Part shown: positions 53,255 through 63,847 of the stretch, piece by piece | Layout of the letters: each line of letters starts with the position of its first letter | How positions within the stretch are numbered: position 1 is the stretch's first letter | Assembly: GCF_905163445.1 (NCBI RefSeq) | Contig: NC_053183.1 | Location: 3,844,001 to 3,908,000, forward strand | Source: Pararge aegeria | Taxonomy: Eukaryota; Arthropoda; Insecta; Lepidoptera; Nymphalidae | Reading direction: 5' to 3' | Length of the DNA stretch: 64,000 nucleotides | The notes under the pieces: generated by a model | Databases searched by the model: none | Seen by the model: only the letters and a program-made list of their open reading frames with translations | What the model was told of the DNA's origin: nothing | Translations under genes and position numbers: made by a program

Positions 53255-53405
53255 ACACTACATGCACAGTGCCACGTGGACTGCGGCCTCGCTTGCGGGG
53301 GATCCGAGTTCGATCCCCGGAATGTGAGTTTTAAACAATTACCGTCAGTATAATACTTTTCACTGGCTATAACAGTGACAGAAAATATCGGGAGGAAACC
53401 TGTGA
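53255..53405 (+). mobile_element. tRNA-derived SINE fragment
   Basis: GATCCGAGTTCGATCCCCGG is a clear B box; AAAATATCGGGAGGAAACCT parallels the SINE-B body. Confidence 0.6.
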
Positions 53406-53416
53406 TATATCCTACT

Positions 53417-53808
53417 TCTCATTAATATTATAAATGCAGAAGTTTGTATGTATAGATGGATGTTTTTTTTTTTTTTTGATTCACCGACAGCTTCATATTT
53501 AAAAAAAAACAATTTAAACTTGCTTATACAGTATGAAGACAAAATGTTCAGCTACTTATAGGTAAACACCGCATGCAAATAAATAGTATTAAACTAGGTT
53601 ACAACTTCACAAACAAGATAAAAGTATATCCATTATCCATATATATATTGTTACTCTATCACGCAAAAACTTCTACACCAATTTGACTGAATTTTAAAAT
53701 AGAATTAGATTGTATTTTGGATTAACGCATAACAAACTTTTTATCTCGGGAAAACATATGGTTCCCGCAGGATTCATGATAAACTAAAATGCCGCGGGCA
53801 ATAGCTGG
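53417..53808 (+). mobile_element. Helitron, about 390 bp
   Basis: Starts TCTCATTAATATTATAAATG and ends GCCGCGGGCAATAGCTGG before T (CTRR terminus). No coding capacity. Confidence 0.65.
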
Positions 53809-53819
53809 TAACTATTGTA

Positions 53820-54045
53820 ATAAATGGTTATAACGACACAGCCTGATGGGCGGAGATCGGTCGGGAGGAAAATATTGCTCTGGATAGGTAGAGTAGACCC
53901 AGTTGAACACAGCACAAGCCATGGGCATTCGGCATGTACGAAACTAGCGGAAATGGCTTCAAGATAGGTTAGTGATAGGTGGAGAAAGCGACTGGAGCGG
54001 GCCCGGGCTCACAAAGGGCTGTAGTGCCAATGATGAATAAATGAA
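53820..54045 (+). mobile_element. LINE coding remnant
   Basis: GTAGAGTAGACCCAGTTG, GGTGGAGAAAGCGACTGGAG and CACAAAGGGCTGTAGTGCCA resemble the C-terminal region of endonuclease-bearing LINEs (peptide SDRWRKRLERARAHKGL). Interrupted. Confidence 0.4.
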
Positions 54046-54469
54046 TTAAAACTTTACCTATTTATTTATTTTCCCATAGTGTCCATAGAATTTAATAGCG
54101 TGAGAAGTACTGCAAACAATTTGAGCGGGCGCAGTACGATATCGCCGACGTAAGCAAGCATAACTACTGAAACGGCACGCGGTCAATTAAAAATGTAAAC
54201 AAAGTTGTTAATTAATTACGTTTAAAGACCTTTGTACTTTGTACTGACCGGTGTCACCTAGTAATAAGACTATTTTGTTTATATAAATTCACGTTGTCAT
54301 CTTATTATTATTAAGATGTCAGCGAAATGTTGGTAAACAAACATTACAAGTGCACTTTGAACTGTTCTCGTTTTTCTATTACGCGTATTTTCTATTACGC
54401 GAAATTCAAGGGTATAATTGAAAATTATTGCTGGAAGTCTAATAATCAGGTAGGAACGTACAATTCAGA
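54046..54469. other. no gene recognised
   Basis: ATTTTCTATTACGCG-like unit is repeated twice at 54373-54402; a short hairpin is at 54297-54320. Nothing else. Confidence 0.45.
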
Positions 54470-54640
54470 AACTTTACCCCTGTGCTGACCAGCACGGATA
54501 GCATAGCCAGGAGATAAAAATTAAATCCCCCGATTGCATCACTTGACAAAGGATAAAAATAACGTGTCCACAGAGAATAGGGGAACTTTAACCCCGTCTA
54601 TTCTATATACTCAAATATGTAAGCCGGGTATAAAAAGAAA
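54470..54640. mobile_element. family G fragment
   Basis: TGACCAGCACGGATAGCATA, GGAGATAAAAATTAAATCCC and ATAACGTGTCCACAGAGAAT. Confidence 0.55.
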
Positions 54641-55084
54641 AAGGTTTATGATGAACCAAAAGAGTTAGTATTTAGACGGCTAATAGTGCACGAAGGAACT
54701 TTCATTTCTTTATCTAAGGCCTTGAATATTCATCGGGCGTCACTGGAACGTGCAATCGGTCGGCGTGACAGACACATTTCTACGGCACGAAGAAAGTAAC
54801 TTATTGTACCATCGGTACGTTACTTGATCACTCCAATAAGTAGGCAAGTTGCAAAACTAATAAATGTAAACAAACAAAAGGAGGGGCGTCAAAACCCTAC
54901 CATGTAATTGCAAGAAATTTGAAAGGTATTTGTTGTTGACTTATTTTTGTACACATAACACTAGGTATAATTATTTGTCTAGGTGTAATTTAATTATTTG
55001 TCTTTAGTTATAAATATTTTTTTATATAATATATTATAAATATTTATTTTATCGGTATATGTATAAATGCAGCACCTAACTATT
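54641..55084. other. no gene or repeat recognised
   Basis: A+T-rich; nothing recognised. Confidence 0.45.
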
Positions 55085-55272
55085 TTCTGAATTTTTTATC
55101 TTCGCCATTGGTTGCCTGGAAGAAATCGCTATGAAGCGAAAAGGCCGCCAAATTGTATAGGTACGTTGTTTTGTTATACTTTTCTGTTTTTTTTACTTTT
55201 TGTGGTGTGAAATAAAAGTATTTTCATTCATTCATTCATTCATTCATTCATTCATTCATTCATTCATTCATT
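55085..55272 (+). mobile_element. LINE 3' tail ending in (ATTC)n
   Basis: GGTTGCCTGGAAGAAATCGC, TATGAAGCGAAAAGGCCGCC, then a T-rich stretch and GAAATAAAAGTATTTTC followed by about 13 ATTC units (55220-55272). Confidence 0.75.
55220..55272. repeat. (ATTC)n microsatellite
   Basis: About 13 tetranucleotide units generated at the LINE 3' terminus. Confidence 0.95.
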
Positions 55273-55540
55273 ATAATTGGGTCCCCTCGGAAAATCAGCG
55301 TTGCAGTGTGCCTAGGCAGGTACTTACTGCCACGGTTCTGCGGTACAGAGGTCCACGGTTCTGAGTAAGTGACCCGTTCACTGCAACGATGCAGCATACT
55401 CCTAAATTATTATTGTTTTTTTTTCTTTTCTCTCTAGTTGTAATTTATTGTGGTTAATAAAACAATTTATTATTATTACTATTATTATAATTAAATAGTA
55501 CCTTACTAATGTACGACGAAAAAAAGTCACCCCGTATTTA

Positions 55541-55738
55541 GACAGCCGATTGGGGCAGTGGGCAGCGACCCTGCTTTCTGAGTCCAAGGCCGAGGGTTCG
55601 ATTCCCACAACTGGACAATGTTTGTGTGAATGAATGTTATTCAGTTTCTGGGTGTTTATATATATATTATTCATAAAAATACTAATCCGTCATCTTAGTA
55701 CCCATAAGTACGCTTACATTGGAGCTGGATGGCGATAT
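55541..55738 (+). mobile_element. SINE-A
   Basis: GACAGCCGATTGGGGCAGTG head, AGGGTTCGATTCCCACAACT B box, tail GAGCTGGATGGCGATATGA, cut by the LINE tail at 55739. Confidence 0.85.
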
Positions 55739-55815
55739 GATTGAATGAATGAATACACTTTTATTGTACACCACAAAAAAATACAGGAAAAATTGTAAAT
55801 AACTAGTTAACACGA
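55739..55815 (-). mobile_element. LINE 3' tail, minus strand
   Basis: GAATGAATGAATACACTTTT then TTGTACACCACAAAAA; inverse of the 55085 family. SINE-A tail (ATGTGTATTGTCATAGTATA) resumes at about 55818, so this LINE landed inside the SINE. Confidence 0.7.
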
Positions 55816-56196
55816 TATGTGTATTGTCATAGTATATTTATTTTATGAAGGGAGACCATTCCATCTTGTTTTCTTCTAATAGTAATTATAGGCCCATATT
55901 ATAAGATGCGTAGGATAAAATAAAAAAAATATTAATCGGACTCCATTGTTCGGAACATGGCCATTCACATACTCTGCGATCCGGAAACGTGACCGCAGAC
56001 GCTTTAACCACGCGTGAGTACTTGGTAACAAGTATCGTCTTCGAAGGTTTTGTGCTTTGATCAATAATATACTAGATCTGATGATCGTCTCACGATATGA
56101 GAACTTATTTCGTTAGTTTGCCAATGAGACCAGCAATGAACATAAATGTTTTTAGTGGCTGGGTGTTTATCTGTATATTATAAGTATTTATGTATA

Positions 56197-56589
56197 TCTA
56201 TCTATATATATAAAATAGAAAGTGTGTGGGTATGTTCCGTATAGGCTCCGAAACGGCTGGATCGATTTCAATGAAACTTTCAGGGAATCTCCGGATTGGC
56301 CTGGCGAGTAATCCCGTAAAGTTTGGTGACGATCGGAGCACTCCTATTTTTGAACTGTCAAACTGTCAAATACAGCTTATTTACTATGATGATATTCTAT
56401 TGTTGGGTGTACATGCGTGTAGATAATGATCTTCACCCGCTCGAGAAGAGAATAGAAGAGAATGAATACGGAGAGAAATAAATGATTTAATATATTATGA
56501 GACTTAAATTAAAAATTTTATGATGTAAGTTTATTGTTTAAATAAAATAAAGCAAAATCTAGCCCGGCGAAGCGGGCTGGGTACGCTAG
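56197..56589 (+). mobile_element. non-autonomous Helitron inside a SINE-A tail, 393 bp
   Basis: Starts TCTATCTATATATATAAAAT after A and ends with the hairpin AGCCCGGCGAAGCGGGCT, then GGGTACGCTAG before T; 5' TC, a 3' hairpin and CTAG are the Helitron signature. CCGAAACGGCTGGATCGATT is internal. The left flank (56155-56196) is SINE-A body. Confidence 0.85.
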
Positions 56590-56694
56590 TATTCTATGAT
56601 TATTGATAGGTACCAGGAGTACATACTGCAGAGCGAGTTCGAAATTTGAAGGAGTTGACGAAAGTTAAAAGTTCCGAATGCGTGCGTCGGAGCT

Positions 56695-56830
56695 GACACT
56701 TTATTTGTATACCACAATTTTAACATATACCAACATAAAATAAAAACAGAAACATGAATAGAGAAGTAAAATACAAGAGGCGGTTTATCGCATAGCGATC
56801 TCTGCCAGGCAACCTTTGAATTAGGAAAAA
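56695..56830 (-). mobile_element. LINE 3' tail, minus strand
   Basis: ACACTTTATTTGTATACCAC, then GAGGCGGTTTATCGCATAGC and GATCTCTGCCAGGCAACCTT, the reverse of the 55085 phrase. Confidence 0.7.
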
Positions 56831-57231
56831 AGAACAGGCTGCTGGTGGTACAATTTTTTTAAATACACACATGTGAATAACTACATACTAATACACAAAC
56901 TAGTTAACACATAATTATTAAATATATAATATAATTATTACATACAATAGATATTTACGTGAGAGTGAATACAATATACAAATTAATAGTCGTCGACAAT
57001 ATAATGAGCCTTAAATGCTTTTTAAATAGCTCCAGTGATTTTCCTTTTGGCAATGACACCAAAGTAAACGAGTATCCTCTGAAGCCAGGTGCTTAATACC
57101 CTTTATGTAACTTTACGTTGTCATTTACACTGCTTAGACAGATAACAGATAACTATAAGTATGACGGCGCTTCAAAGTTTATAGTGAATACGGCCTGTCA
57201 AAGTCACTCTAGCGGAGCGTCGCGTTTATGG
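56831..57231. other. no gene or repeat recognised
   Basis: A+T-rich; nothing recognised. Confidence 0.45.
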
Positions 57232-57650
57232 TATGGAGGGTAGAGGTAAGGAGAGTCATCTTATATGGGAGAAAAGTTGAAAAAGTGTCCAGTTGTATGC
57301 GCTAAATAACAGTTCAAAAATCCTCCACAATGGCGCTGGTGGATGCACAGGGTATGGTATGAATGTAGCAATCGTAGATGAATTGAAGTATGCCGAGTTA
57401 AAAAATTTAATGTCATTATCGACTAAAGTAGTTAATTATTGAGAATTTCAACAACTTACGTTGTACAAAATATTGTGGTAAATATAACCTTACTTCCTTG
57501 TTTATTTTTCAAGCCTACTCTAACAATATTTATATTTGGCGCTTCTTTTAAGAGTTACCTTGGTGCAAATGTGGCGCCATCCTAATTTAATACATTTTGA
57601 CGACACTTTTTCATATTCACAGATGATCCTCCTTACCTCTACCCTCCATA
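57232..57650. mobile_element. TIR element (MITE) copy 2, 419 bp
   Basis: Inverted relative to 51138-51554 and nearly identical along its length (e.g. ATGGCGCTGGTGGATGCACA here against its complement there). Ends are the same 20 bases. No target duplication is visible (GTTTATGG and GGTAGCGG flank it). Confidence 0.9.
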
Positions 57651-57905
57651 GGTAGCGGGGAAAAGGATCGCCATCTTGTTTTTTTTCGCGAGAGGCGGGA
57701 AGAACCAGCGCGCCGTTTTTGCGACGAATCGCTGTTTGTTAACTTAAACAAATTACTTTATGATAGTCTTTATTGAAATACTGATAATTAGTAATATAGA
57801 TTGGAATAATTATTATTGTGATATAATACATACTAGAGGAATATAATAATTTTGTGTTTGTACTGACTTGTGTTGTTATTTTAAAAGAAGAGTTGTTAAT
57901 TTACA

Positions 57906-58003
57906 ATGAGTTTAGAAGAAGGCCCTTCTGCGCTTTTAAGTAGATATAAAGAAAAGTCGGACACATGGGCGGATCTGTATCTCGTTACCACAGTCAGTAA
58001 TCA
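57906..58003 (+). CDS. possible first coding exon, unknown gene
   Basis: ATG 57906 opens a frame of 32 codons plus two bases (MSLEEGPSALLSRYKEK, then DTWADLYLVTTV) ending at GTACGT, a plausible donor; read through, it stops three codons later. The 5' flank (57651-57780) is unusually G+C-rich for this window, as promoters and 5'UTRs often are. A TIR element ends directly upstream at 57650. I do not recognise the peptide, and no second exon was found before 64000. Confidence 0.35.
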
Positions 58004-58894
58004 GTACGTGTGATTTACGTCGGGTGATGATAAAAATGCTCAACTCTACCTCTTCGGTGTGTGATTGCCATTTTTGTCTAAGATTCTGTTGGACTGTATA
58101 TCTAGTAGATCATTGATCGAAGGTTCCGTGCAAGACTATACAGGTACCTACCGCTCAGTGGGTCTATGGCCCACGTGCCCTGCGATGCGTAGCGCCCGCG
58201 GTCGCGGTTACTGGGCCGGGACCGTAACATCTGTAGCTTTAGTACAAGACTTGCACACTCGTAATCGAGGAATCGTTTTCAAATATCTAAAATGTACTTT
58301 AGTTTACTTAGTTACTTAGCTTAGTTCTGCTAAAAGTCCTAGCTGAAAAAATTTAGGCAAATTTGAGCTTTAAACATAAAATAGATAAGACCCATTTCAC
58401 TCTGTAAACTTAGTACAAGATATATTTCCTATATTACCAATAGTCTTCTCAGCGCACGCCAACTAATGAATTCTACAGGCAACATTTTGCTATTTCGGGT
58501 TACATTATTTTAATAAGCTTCACTTAATTTTTTTAAATAAATTATAACCTATGTTACTTCGTGATAATTTAGCTTCCTATTGTTGAAAAAATGGTTATGA
58601 TCGGTCCAGTACTTTCGGAGCCTATTCCTTTATAATATTAGCATGGATAACATAGTCAATACAGTTGTATAGGTAAGTATACCTATACTTAATTAAGAAC
58701 AGGGTATCAAGGCTGTAGGCGCAATATGTGTAGAAATTGCCACTAATTAACAAAGACCTAGAAATCACGGCACAATCAGATTACCGCGCGTCCTCTACCC
58801 TCAGAGCACGAGGTGGACTCGTGATTTCCTGAAGCCCCACAACTTTATAAATGCGGCAGATTTTCTGCATAACTTGACTTCGGTTAACATAAGT
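58004..58894. other. no gene recognised
   Basis: Would be intron 1 if the exon at 57906 is real. The 84-codon frame at 58065 is unsupported. Confidence 0.4.
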
Positions 58895-58900
58895 TATCTG

Positions 58901-59024
58901 CTCCTCACTGGCCGGGTTATAGGGTACGGAACCCTAACCGTATCCAAAGGCTGAACCTTTGGGTTCAGTTACGGTTCCGTACCCAAAGGTTAATTAAAAG
59001 CGCAATAACCCGGCCAGTGAGGAG
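58901..59024. repeat. nested hairpin
   Basis: Outer arms CTCCTCACTGGCCGGGTTAT (58901-58920) and its exact complement (59005-59024); inner arms GGGTACGGAACC (58922) and complement (58973-58984); innermost CCAAAGG/CCTTTGG (58944-58962). SINE-B starts right after. Confidence 0.9.
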
Positions 59025-59035
59025 TTACGGGACCA

Positions 59036-59335
59036 TGAAGCTGTGATAGCCCAGAGGTTAGGGCTTTGGCTTCGATTTCGGGGGGCCGAGTTCGAATCCC
59101 ACCCCCCACCTCTCACTTTTCTAAGTTATGTGCGTTTTGAGTAATTGAAATATCACTTGCTTCACGTGCTAAAACATCTTTAGGAAACCTGCATGCCATA
59201 ATGTTCTCAGGGGCGTGTTAAGTCCACCAATCCAGGCCAGCGTGGTGTTACGGCCACCACGTGGAGCTACGGCCTTAAAACCTTTCTCATTGTGGGAGGA
59301 TACCCGTGTAGTGGACTGGTATTGGGTATGATGAT
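59036..59335 (+). mobile_element. SINE-B, full length
   Basis: AAGCTGTGATAGCCCAGAGG head, CCGAGTTCGAATCCCACCCC B box, AAACATCTTTAGGAAACCTG body, ends in ATGATGATGATA. Confidence 0.85.
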
Positions 59336-59625
59336 GATAACTAAGACTCTGGCGTCTGCTTGTTTGTTCGCCTGTCATCAGGCTGCATCTCATGAACCGT
59401 GATAGTTGGACAGTTGAAATTTTCATGGATGATGTAATAAATAATAGAGGTAATAAATAAATACATAAGGGGGCTCCCATGAGCCCCCTTATATATTTAT
59501 TTTATTCTGTTTTTTTTCACGATGCGGCAAAAAAATCATATCTGTTGTATGGACCACAGAGATGATTTTTTTGCCGCATCGTGCGCTAATACGACTTGCG
59601 CTTGGTCGGTTTTTTTACATTTCTA
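59336..59625 (+). mobile_element. lepidopteran repeat ending in CTTGGTCGGTTTTTT
   Basis: CATGAACCGTGATAGTTGGA, GACAGTTGAAATTTTC.TG, GGGGGCTCCCAT and a terminal GACTTGCGCTTGGTCGGTTT, all known phrases of one abundant family. It contains two hairpins: GGGGGCTCCCATGAGCCCCC (59469-59488) and the 22-bp one at 59518-59583. Confidence 0.65.
59518..59583. repeat. perfect 22-bp inverted repeat
   Basis: CACGATGCGGCAAAAAAATC and AT at 59518-59539 is exactly complementary to 59562-59583, across 22 bases that also pair imperfectly. Confidence 0.92.
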
Positions 59626-59867
59626 ATCATGATAATGATTATTCGATATAGTGTAAACAAATGAAAAATCAATGAATAAATAAAAGACTAACATAAATAC
59701 ACGCAAAATTCGCAGGCAAACGTTATAGTGAATGAATTGAAAACCGTCGACATGGGTGGTCGGTATAAACGGTCCCACCCGACTTTCAATAATTAATAAA
59801 CAGCGTATTACTGTCTCAGCGTGGAACTTTTTATTATTTTATTGAGATTACGTTGATCACCATCATG

Positions 59868-60112
59868 TTTAGGTTATTAATATCCCACAGGTGGGCGCAG
59901 GCCTTCACTTTTATGATAGACAGGTTGCATGGCAAATACCCACCAAGCTCAAATGCAGGTTGGCGGTCTCACATGTTAAAGGTAATATTTGGCACAGACG
60001 CGTGTTCTCCGTGTTGCTGTAAAATATTTTGGGACAACCCAAGAATCGAACCCACAACCTTGTGGCTAATGATCCGAAGTCGTACTGCCCACTGGCTAAA
60101 GTAACGAGGCAA
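59868..60112 (-). mobile_element. SINE-D
   Basis: CCCACAGGTGGGCGCAGGCC, CAAATGCAGGTTGGCGG, TCCGTGTTGCTGTAAAATAT, and a tRNA-like head with AAGAATCGAACCCACAACCT and GCCCACTGGCTAAAGTAACG. Confidence 0.7.
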
Positions 60113-60669
60113 ATTTAAGGTTTTAACTAAATTATAAGCATCGATCAATGTGTCAGGTAGCAACATTCATGTTGGTATACTCTTTTGTAAAATCTAGTAT
60201 ACTCTAAGACATTCTGTGGTGTTGTATGGTACGTACTTACTTTATAAGGGAACCATCTTGTGGTTTGTTGTCTTATTATTAAAGTTAGATAGGTAAGTAC
60301 CTACTTTAAAACTTATATGGGTCTGACTTTATCAATATACTCGTACTTCAATGATAGTGAGTCGGATTTTTTTTACACTACGACTTTAGCGCCCTGTGAA
60401 ATCCTAGTATAATCTCGGAGATATCGTCTGCTCAACGAAATAAAGCTATAATCAACATAATATATTAAATTATAGACAGAGCGAAAATATCGAATGCTGC
60501 TATATGTGTAGATCGTCATTTACAGAAAATGTCATAAGTTTTTAAAATACATATTTTAATAAATTTTATTCGACTTTTAGATATATTCAGTAATAATTGC
60601 TTTGAAAGTTAAGATTTTAGAATAATAAAATATAAAATAAAATGTATTAAAAAATAATAAAATGATTTT
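60113..60669. other. no gene or repeat recognised
   Basis: A+T-rich; nothing recognised. Confidence 0.45.
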
Positions 60670-60742
60670 CGCCCAACGTGGGGCTCGAACCCACGACCCT
60701 GAGATTAAGAGTCTCATGCTCTACCGACTGAGCTAGCCGGGC
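60670..60742 (-). tRNA. tRNA-Lys(CTT)
   Basis: A 73-nt cloverleaf on the minus strand: acceptor GCCCGGC pairs with GTTGGGC (two G-U pairs), D arm with GCTCAGTCGGTAGAGC, anticodon CTT at 60709-60707 in the loop CTCTTAA, TPsiC arm GTGGGTTCGAGCCCCAC, discriminator G. Boxes A and B are intact, and a TTTT terminator follows within ten bases. It lacks a SINE tail, so it is a genuine tRNA gene and not a tRNA-derived repeat. Confidence 0.95.
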
Positions 60743-60931
60743 TGTGATAATAACTGGGAAATAATACATTCGTACTGAACAACAACGTATGTTGAACTTG
60801 CCCGATATTTGCAGGGTCAATTAATTATTTTAGGCCCAGACCACATCTCTTTTGAGTTATCGGTACAAAATAAAGCCATGCCAAAAAACATACAGCGAAA
60901 TTCATTTAATTTTGAAAAACAATAAAAAATT

Positions 60932-60942
60932 ATATATATACA

Positions 60943-60990
<48 letters not shown>
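60932..60990. repeat. (TA)n microsatellite within a palindromic ATGTATATA region
   Basis: About 30 TA units flanked by TACATACATATA and its complement TATATGTATGTA. Confidence 0.95.
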
Positions 60991-60992
<2 letters not shown>

Positions 60993-62324
60993 TGTATATA
61001 AATATAAATCTATATGCATAAACCATCGAATTTTGACCACTAGGTTACAACTGTTTTTGCCATTCCTAATATAATACACTATTAATCGTTTAATATATGC
61101 CTGAAGCTTTATCATCGTCCACGGCTGGACATCATTTAGTATAGCGAATTCAAAAATCGTGTGACTCTTTTTTTCAGATTTATATCTACACAAGGATTGC
61201 TTAATCATAAATGAAATTAACGGTAAATTACATAGAAATAACAAGAAACAGAATACAAAATATTTACAAAAAATATATATTAATGCATAAATGCCGTTCA
61301 AATTTTCTTTATGGGCATATGTAACTACAAAACGCTGGCGCTATTACCTCTCTCTAAGCCTAGAATAAGCGATTGCTCTAAATAAATTGAGTACTTATTA
61401 GTTATTAACTAAACCAAAAAGTAAAAAGCTAAAGCCGACATAGACGGCCATAAAAAAAAACTTTGCACGCGCAGTCTTTTTTTAAAGTTCCTCTTTAGAA
61501 CCGGTCGGTCGCTGCGAAAGCTTCAAGGTTGAGTTGAGCTTTCATCTAACACAAGAATGCGTCCACTAACACGAGGAAAAGCGTGTTATTACACTAGTAT
61601 GTGAGGAATATGGCCATTCATGCGGAACTTTCCTTAACATATTTCCCTTTATATGGAAACGGGCACGCGTGATAAAAATTTATGATTTACGAAACAAAGC
61701 TCTAGATAGGTACTTTATATATAGAAATGTTCTAGATTTTATCTGCTACTGCCTTGTTCTTTAAGTTTGGGTGCAGAGAGAAAAAAATAATAATAATACT
61801 CAAAATAATATGGCTGTATACTAACGGTTTTCCGCTACTTCGTCCACCCAAATCTCCCGATAAGTAAATTTGTCCAGTACAATTACAAATATTATTCTGC
61901 GACCCACCGCGTCGTATTGCCCTATGTTAAACTCATCAAGCGTCGAAGCGTGACCTTAATTAGCCAATAGCCTTTCTCATTAATTGGGCTGTCAAACGCT
62001 ACTTTAAATTGGAAGGGGCATAAACAATTAGTTAAAGGATTTTGCAATCCGTAAATTTCCGCACCGTCATCTTATGCACAAGTCATAAACCTTCAAGGTA
62101 ATATTATTAACGCAGGCGGAAAAGTGTGTCGTAAAAATGCATTCGAAGGTACACCACGTGAAGGTGATCGACGCGGAATCGTAGCCGCGACAGTTTATTT
62201 ATTATTGGTCTGATGACTCAGCGGGTCATCAGCGATCGTACGGTCGTACGCGAGGTCATGTGACCGAAATAGATAAGAGCAGTTTCAGATTCAGAACGTT
62301 GAAAATCTCAGCTTAAAAAATTCC
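60991..62324. other. no gene or repeat recognised
   Basis: 1.3 kb; the 105-codon minus-strand frame at 60984 runs into the TA repeat and is unsupported. Confidence 0.45.
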
Positions 62325-62425
62325 TTAAATTATACTTTGTCTTTCTATGTGATTCTTCAAGTTATCTCTAGGCCGAAAATATATATTGCAGTCCTTACAA
62401 AAAGTGCATTTACCGGGTTTCGGCA
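62325..62425 (-). CDS. possible terminal exon with one C2H2-like finger
   Basis: Minus strand, after a GGCTGTGAG acceptor-like site: PKPGKCTFCKDCNIYF, then RPRDNLKNHIERQSII and TAA. The C-x2-C-x3-F-x5-L-x2-H spacing is that of a C2H2 zinc finger, but the final His is replaced by Gln and no upstream coding exon is seen. It could be a terminal exon of a zinc-finger gene, a relic, or chance. Confidence 0.22.
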
Positions 62426-63513
62426 CTCACAGCCGAAATCAAGATAATGTTCTGCATTTTCTTTTAAGACAGCCTTTAGGTACATATCTTTCGCCATCTG
62501 GTTTTTTTATCAAGCATATAGCCACAATACCAAACAATTGTGATTTACTGCGAACTAATAAAAAATCGAAGCTATATACTTATTGCATAAAGATTATTCT
62601 TCCTCTGAAATCCTCAATCTTTTAGTTACGCGTTCGTACCTAAATAACTGAAAGATTCACGCTTTTTCACTTAAAAAAACTATAAGGCTTAGATAGTTAT
62701 CATTAATGGTAAAAGATCACCGTGATGATTCACAGTGGCGCTTACTAATAACTCAAACTATCGACAAAGGACTGTTAACTGGTAATTATAATAAATATGT
62801 AGACTTCGTGACTACTTATATCGGCGCTATAAATGCCTTAGGTCGTAAATGAGGATATATGACAAATATTGCTGCTATTAAGCAGAACTCCTTTACACTA
62901 AGAGACGTTCTATTGATTTCACCATAATATTACAATTATTATGTTTTTAAACGAATATGATCCAACCCAAAATAGTTTCAAAACATATAATGCAATTTCT
63001 CTGACATTTGGAAGGTCCTGTCAGTTGAAGTGTATAAAAAAATATAATTATATTCTAACGTTATGCCGCATTTATTTCTAAGGCCCCAAATATCTCAAAA
63101 GCAACCTTATGTGGTTGGATCATTCTGCTCACTTTAACGGTCTTTAGATAGCAAATAAGCTCCTTTCATATGGGGGAGAGGGTTTTAGGAGTAAGACCTC
63201 AATACTGATGCAATGGGTTGGTGGGATTTTTACTTTTACACGTCAGTGATAATAAAATATCAAGGCTTAAGTAACAAATAAAATCTCTCCATCGTCGTCG
63301 GGATATAAAATCCCCTATCAGGTTAAGCCATCACGAAATGAAAGTAGGACACGACGCGAACTAGTAAACGCTTGTAATCCGGTAATACGCTGCTCTTGTG
63401 ACACGACCTTATTTACTTTACTCGGCTTAGCGTTAATGTCTTAATATTTTAATTGTATAAAACCATTTAAAGGGTAATAATTTAATACAATTTTCATGAA
63501 AGTAGGTCTGTAG
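62426..63513. other. no gene or repeat recognised
   Basis: Nothing recognised. Confidence 0.45.
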
Positions 63514-63521
63514 GTGGAACC

Positions 63522-63715
63522 CAGTGGCGTGCATAGAGGGTATGCAGATGATATAAAATGAAGAAAATCTCTAGTAAGAATGATAAAAAAATTAAGGATA
63601 GGCTTTGTAAGGGTTATAAAAAGCCTACGCTTGAGTATTTTATAACTTGTACTGGCGATTTTTTTCATTTTGTATCATCTGCATACCCTGTGCATACCCT
63701 CTATGCACGCCACTG
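63522..63715. mobile_element. hAT-type MITE, 194 bp, perfect 8-bp target duplication
   Basis: Ends read CAGTGGCGTGCATAGAGGG inward on both sides. GTGGAACC flanks it exactly (63514-63521 and 63716-63723). The 8-bp duplication and CAGTGGCG terminus fit the hAT superfamily. The right arm contains a doubled GGGTATGCA. Frames of 75 and 102 codons over it are artefacts. Confidence 0.92.
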
Positions 63716-63847
63716 GTGGAACCTTATACTAAGTGGCGGATTTGCAGTCTCGGCCGGCCTAGTCTGGGACTGGGGCCACAGAGCCTTTGGACATCGATAT
63801 GAATCTAGTAAGAACATTTTACTATGTAAGTATTTTATTTTAAATCC

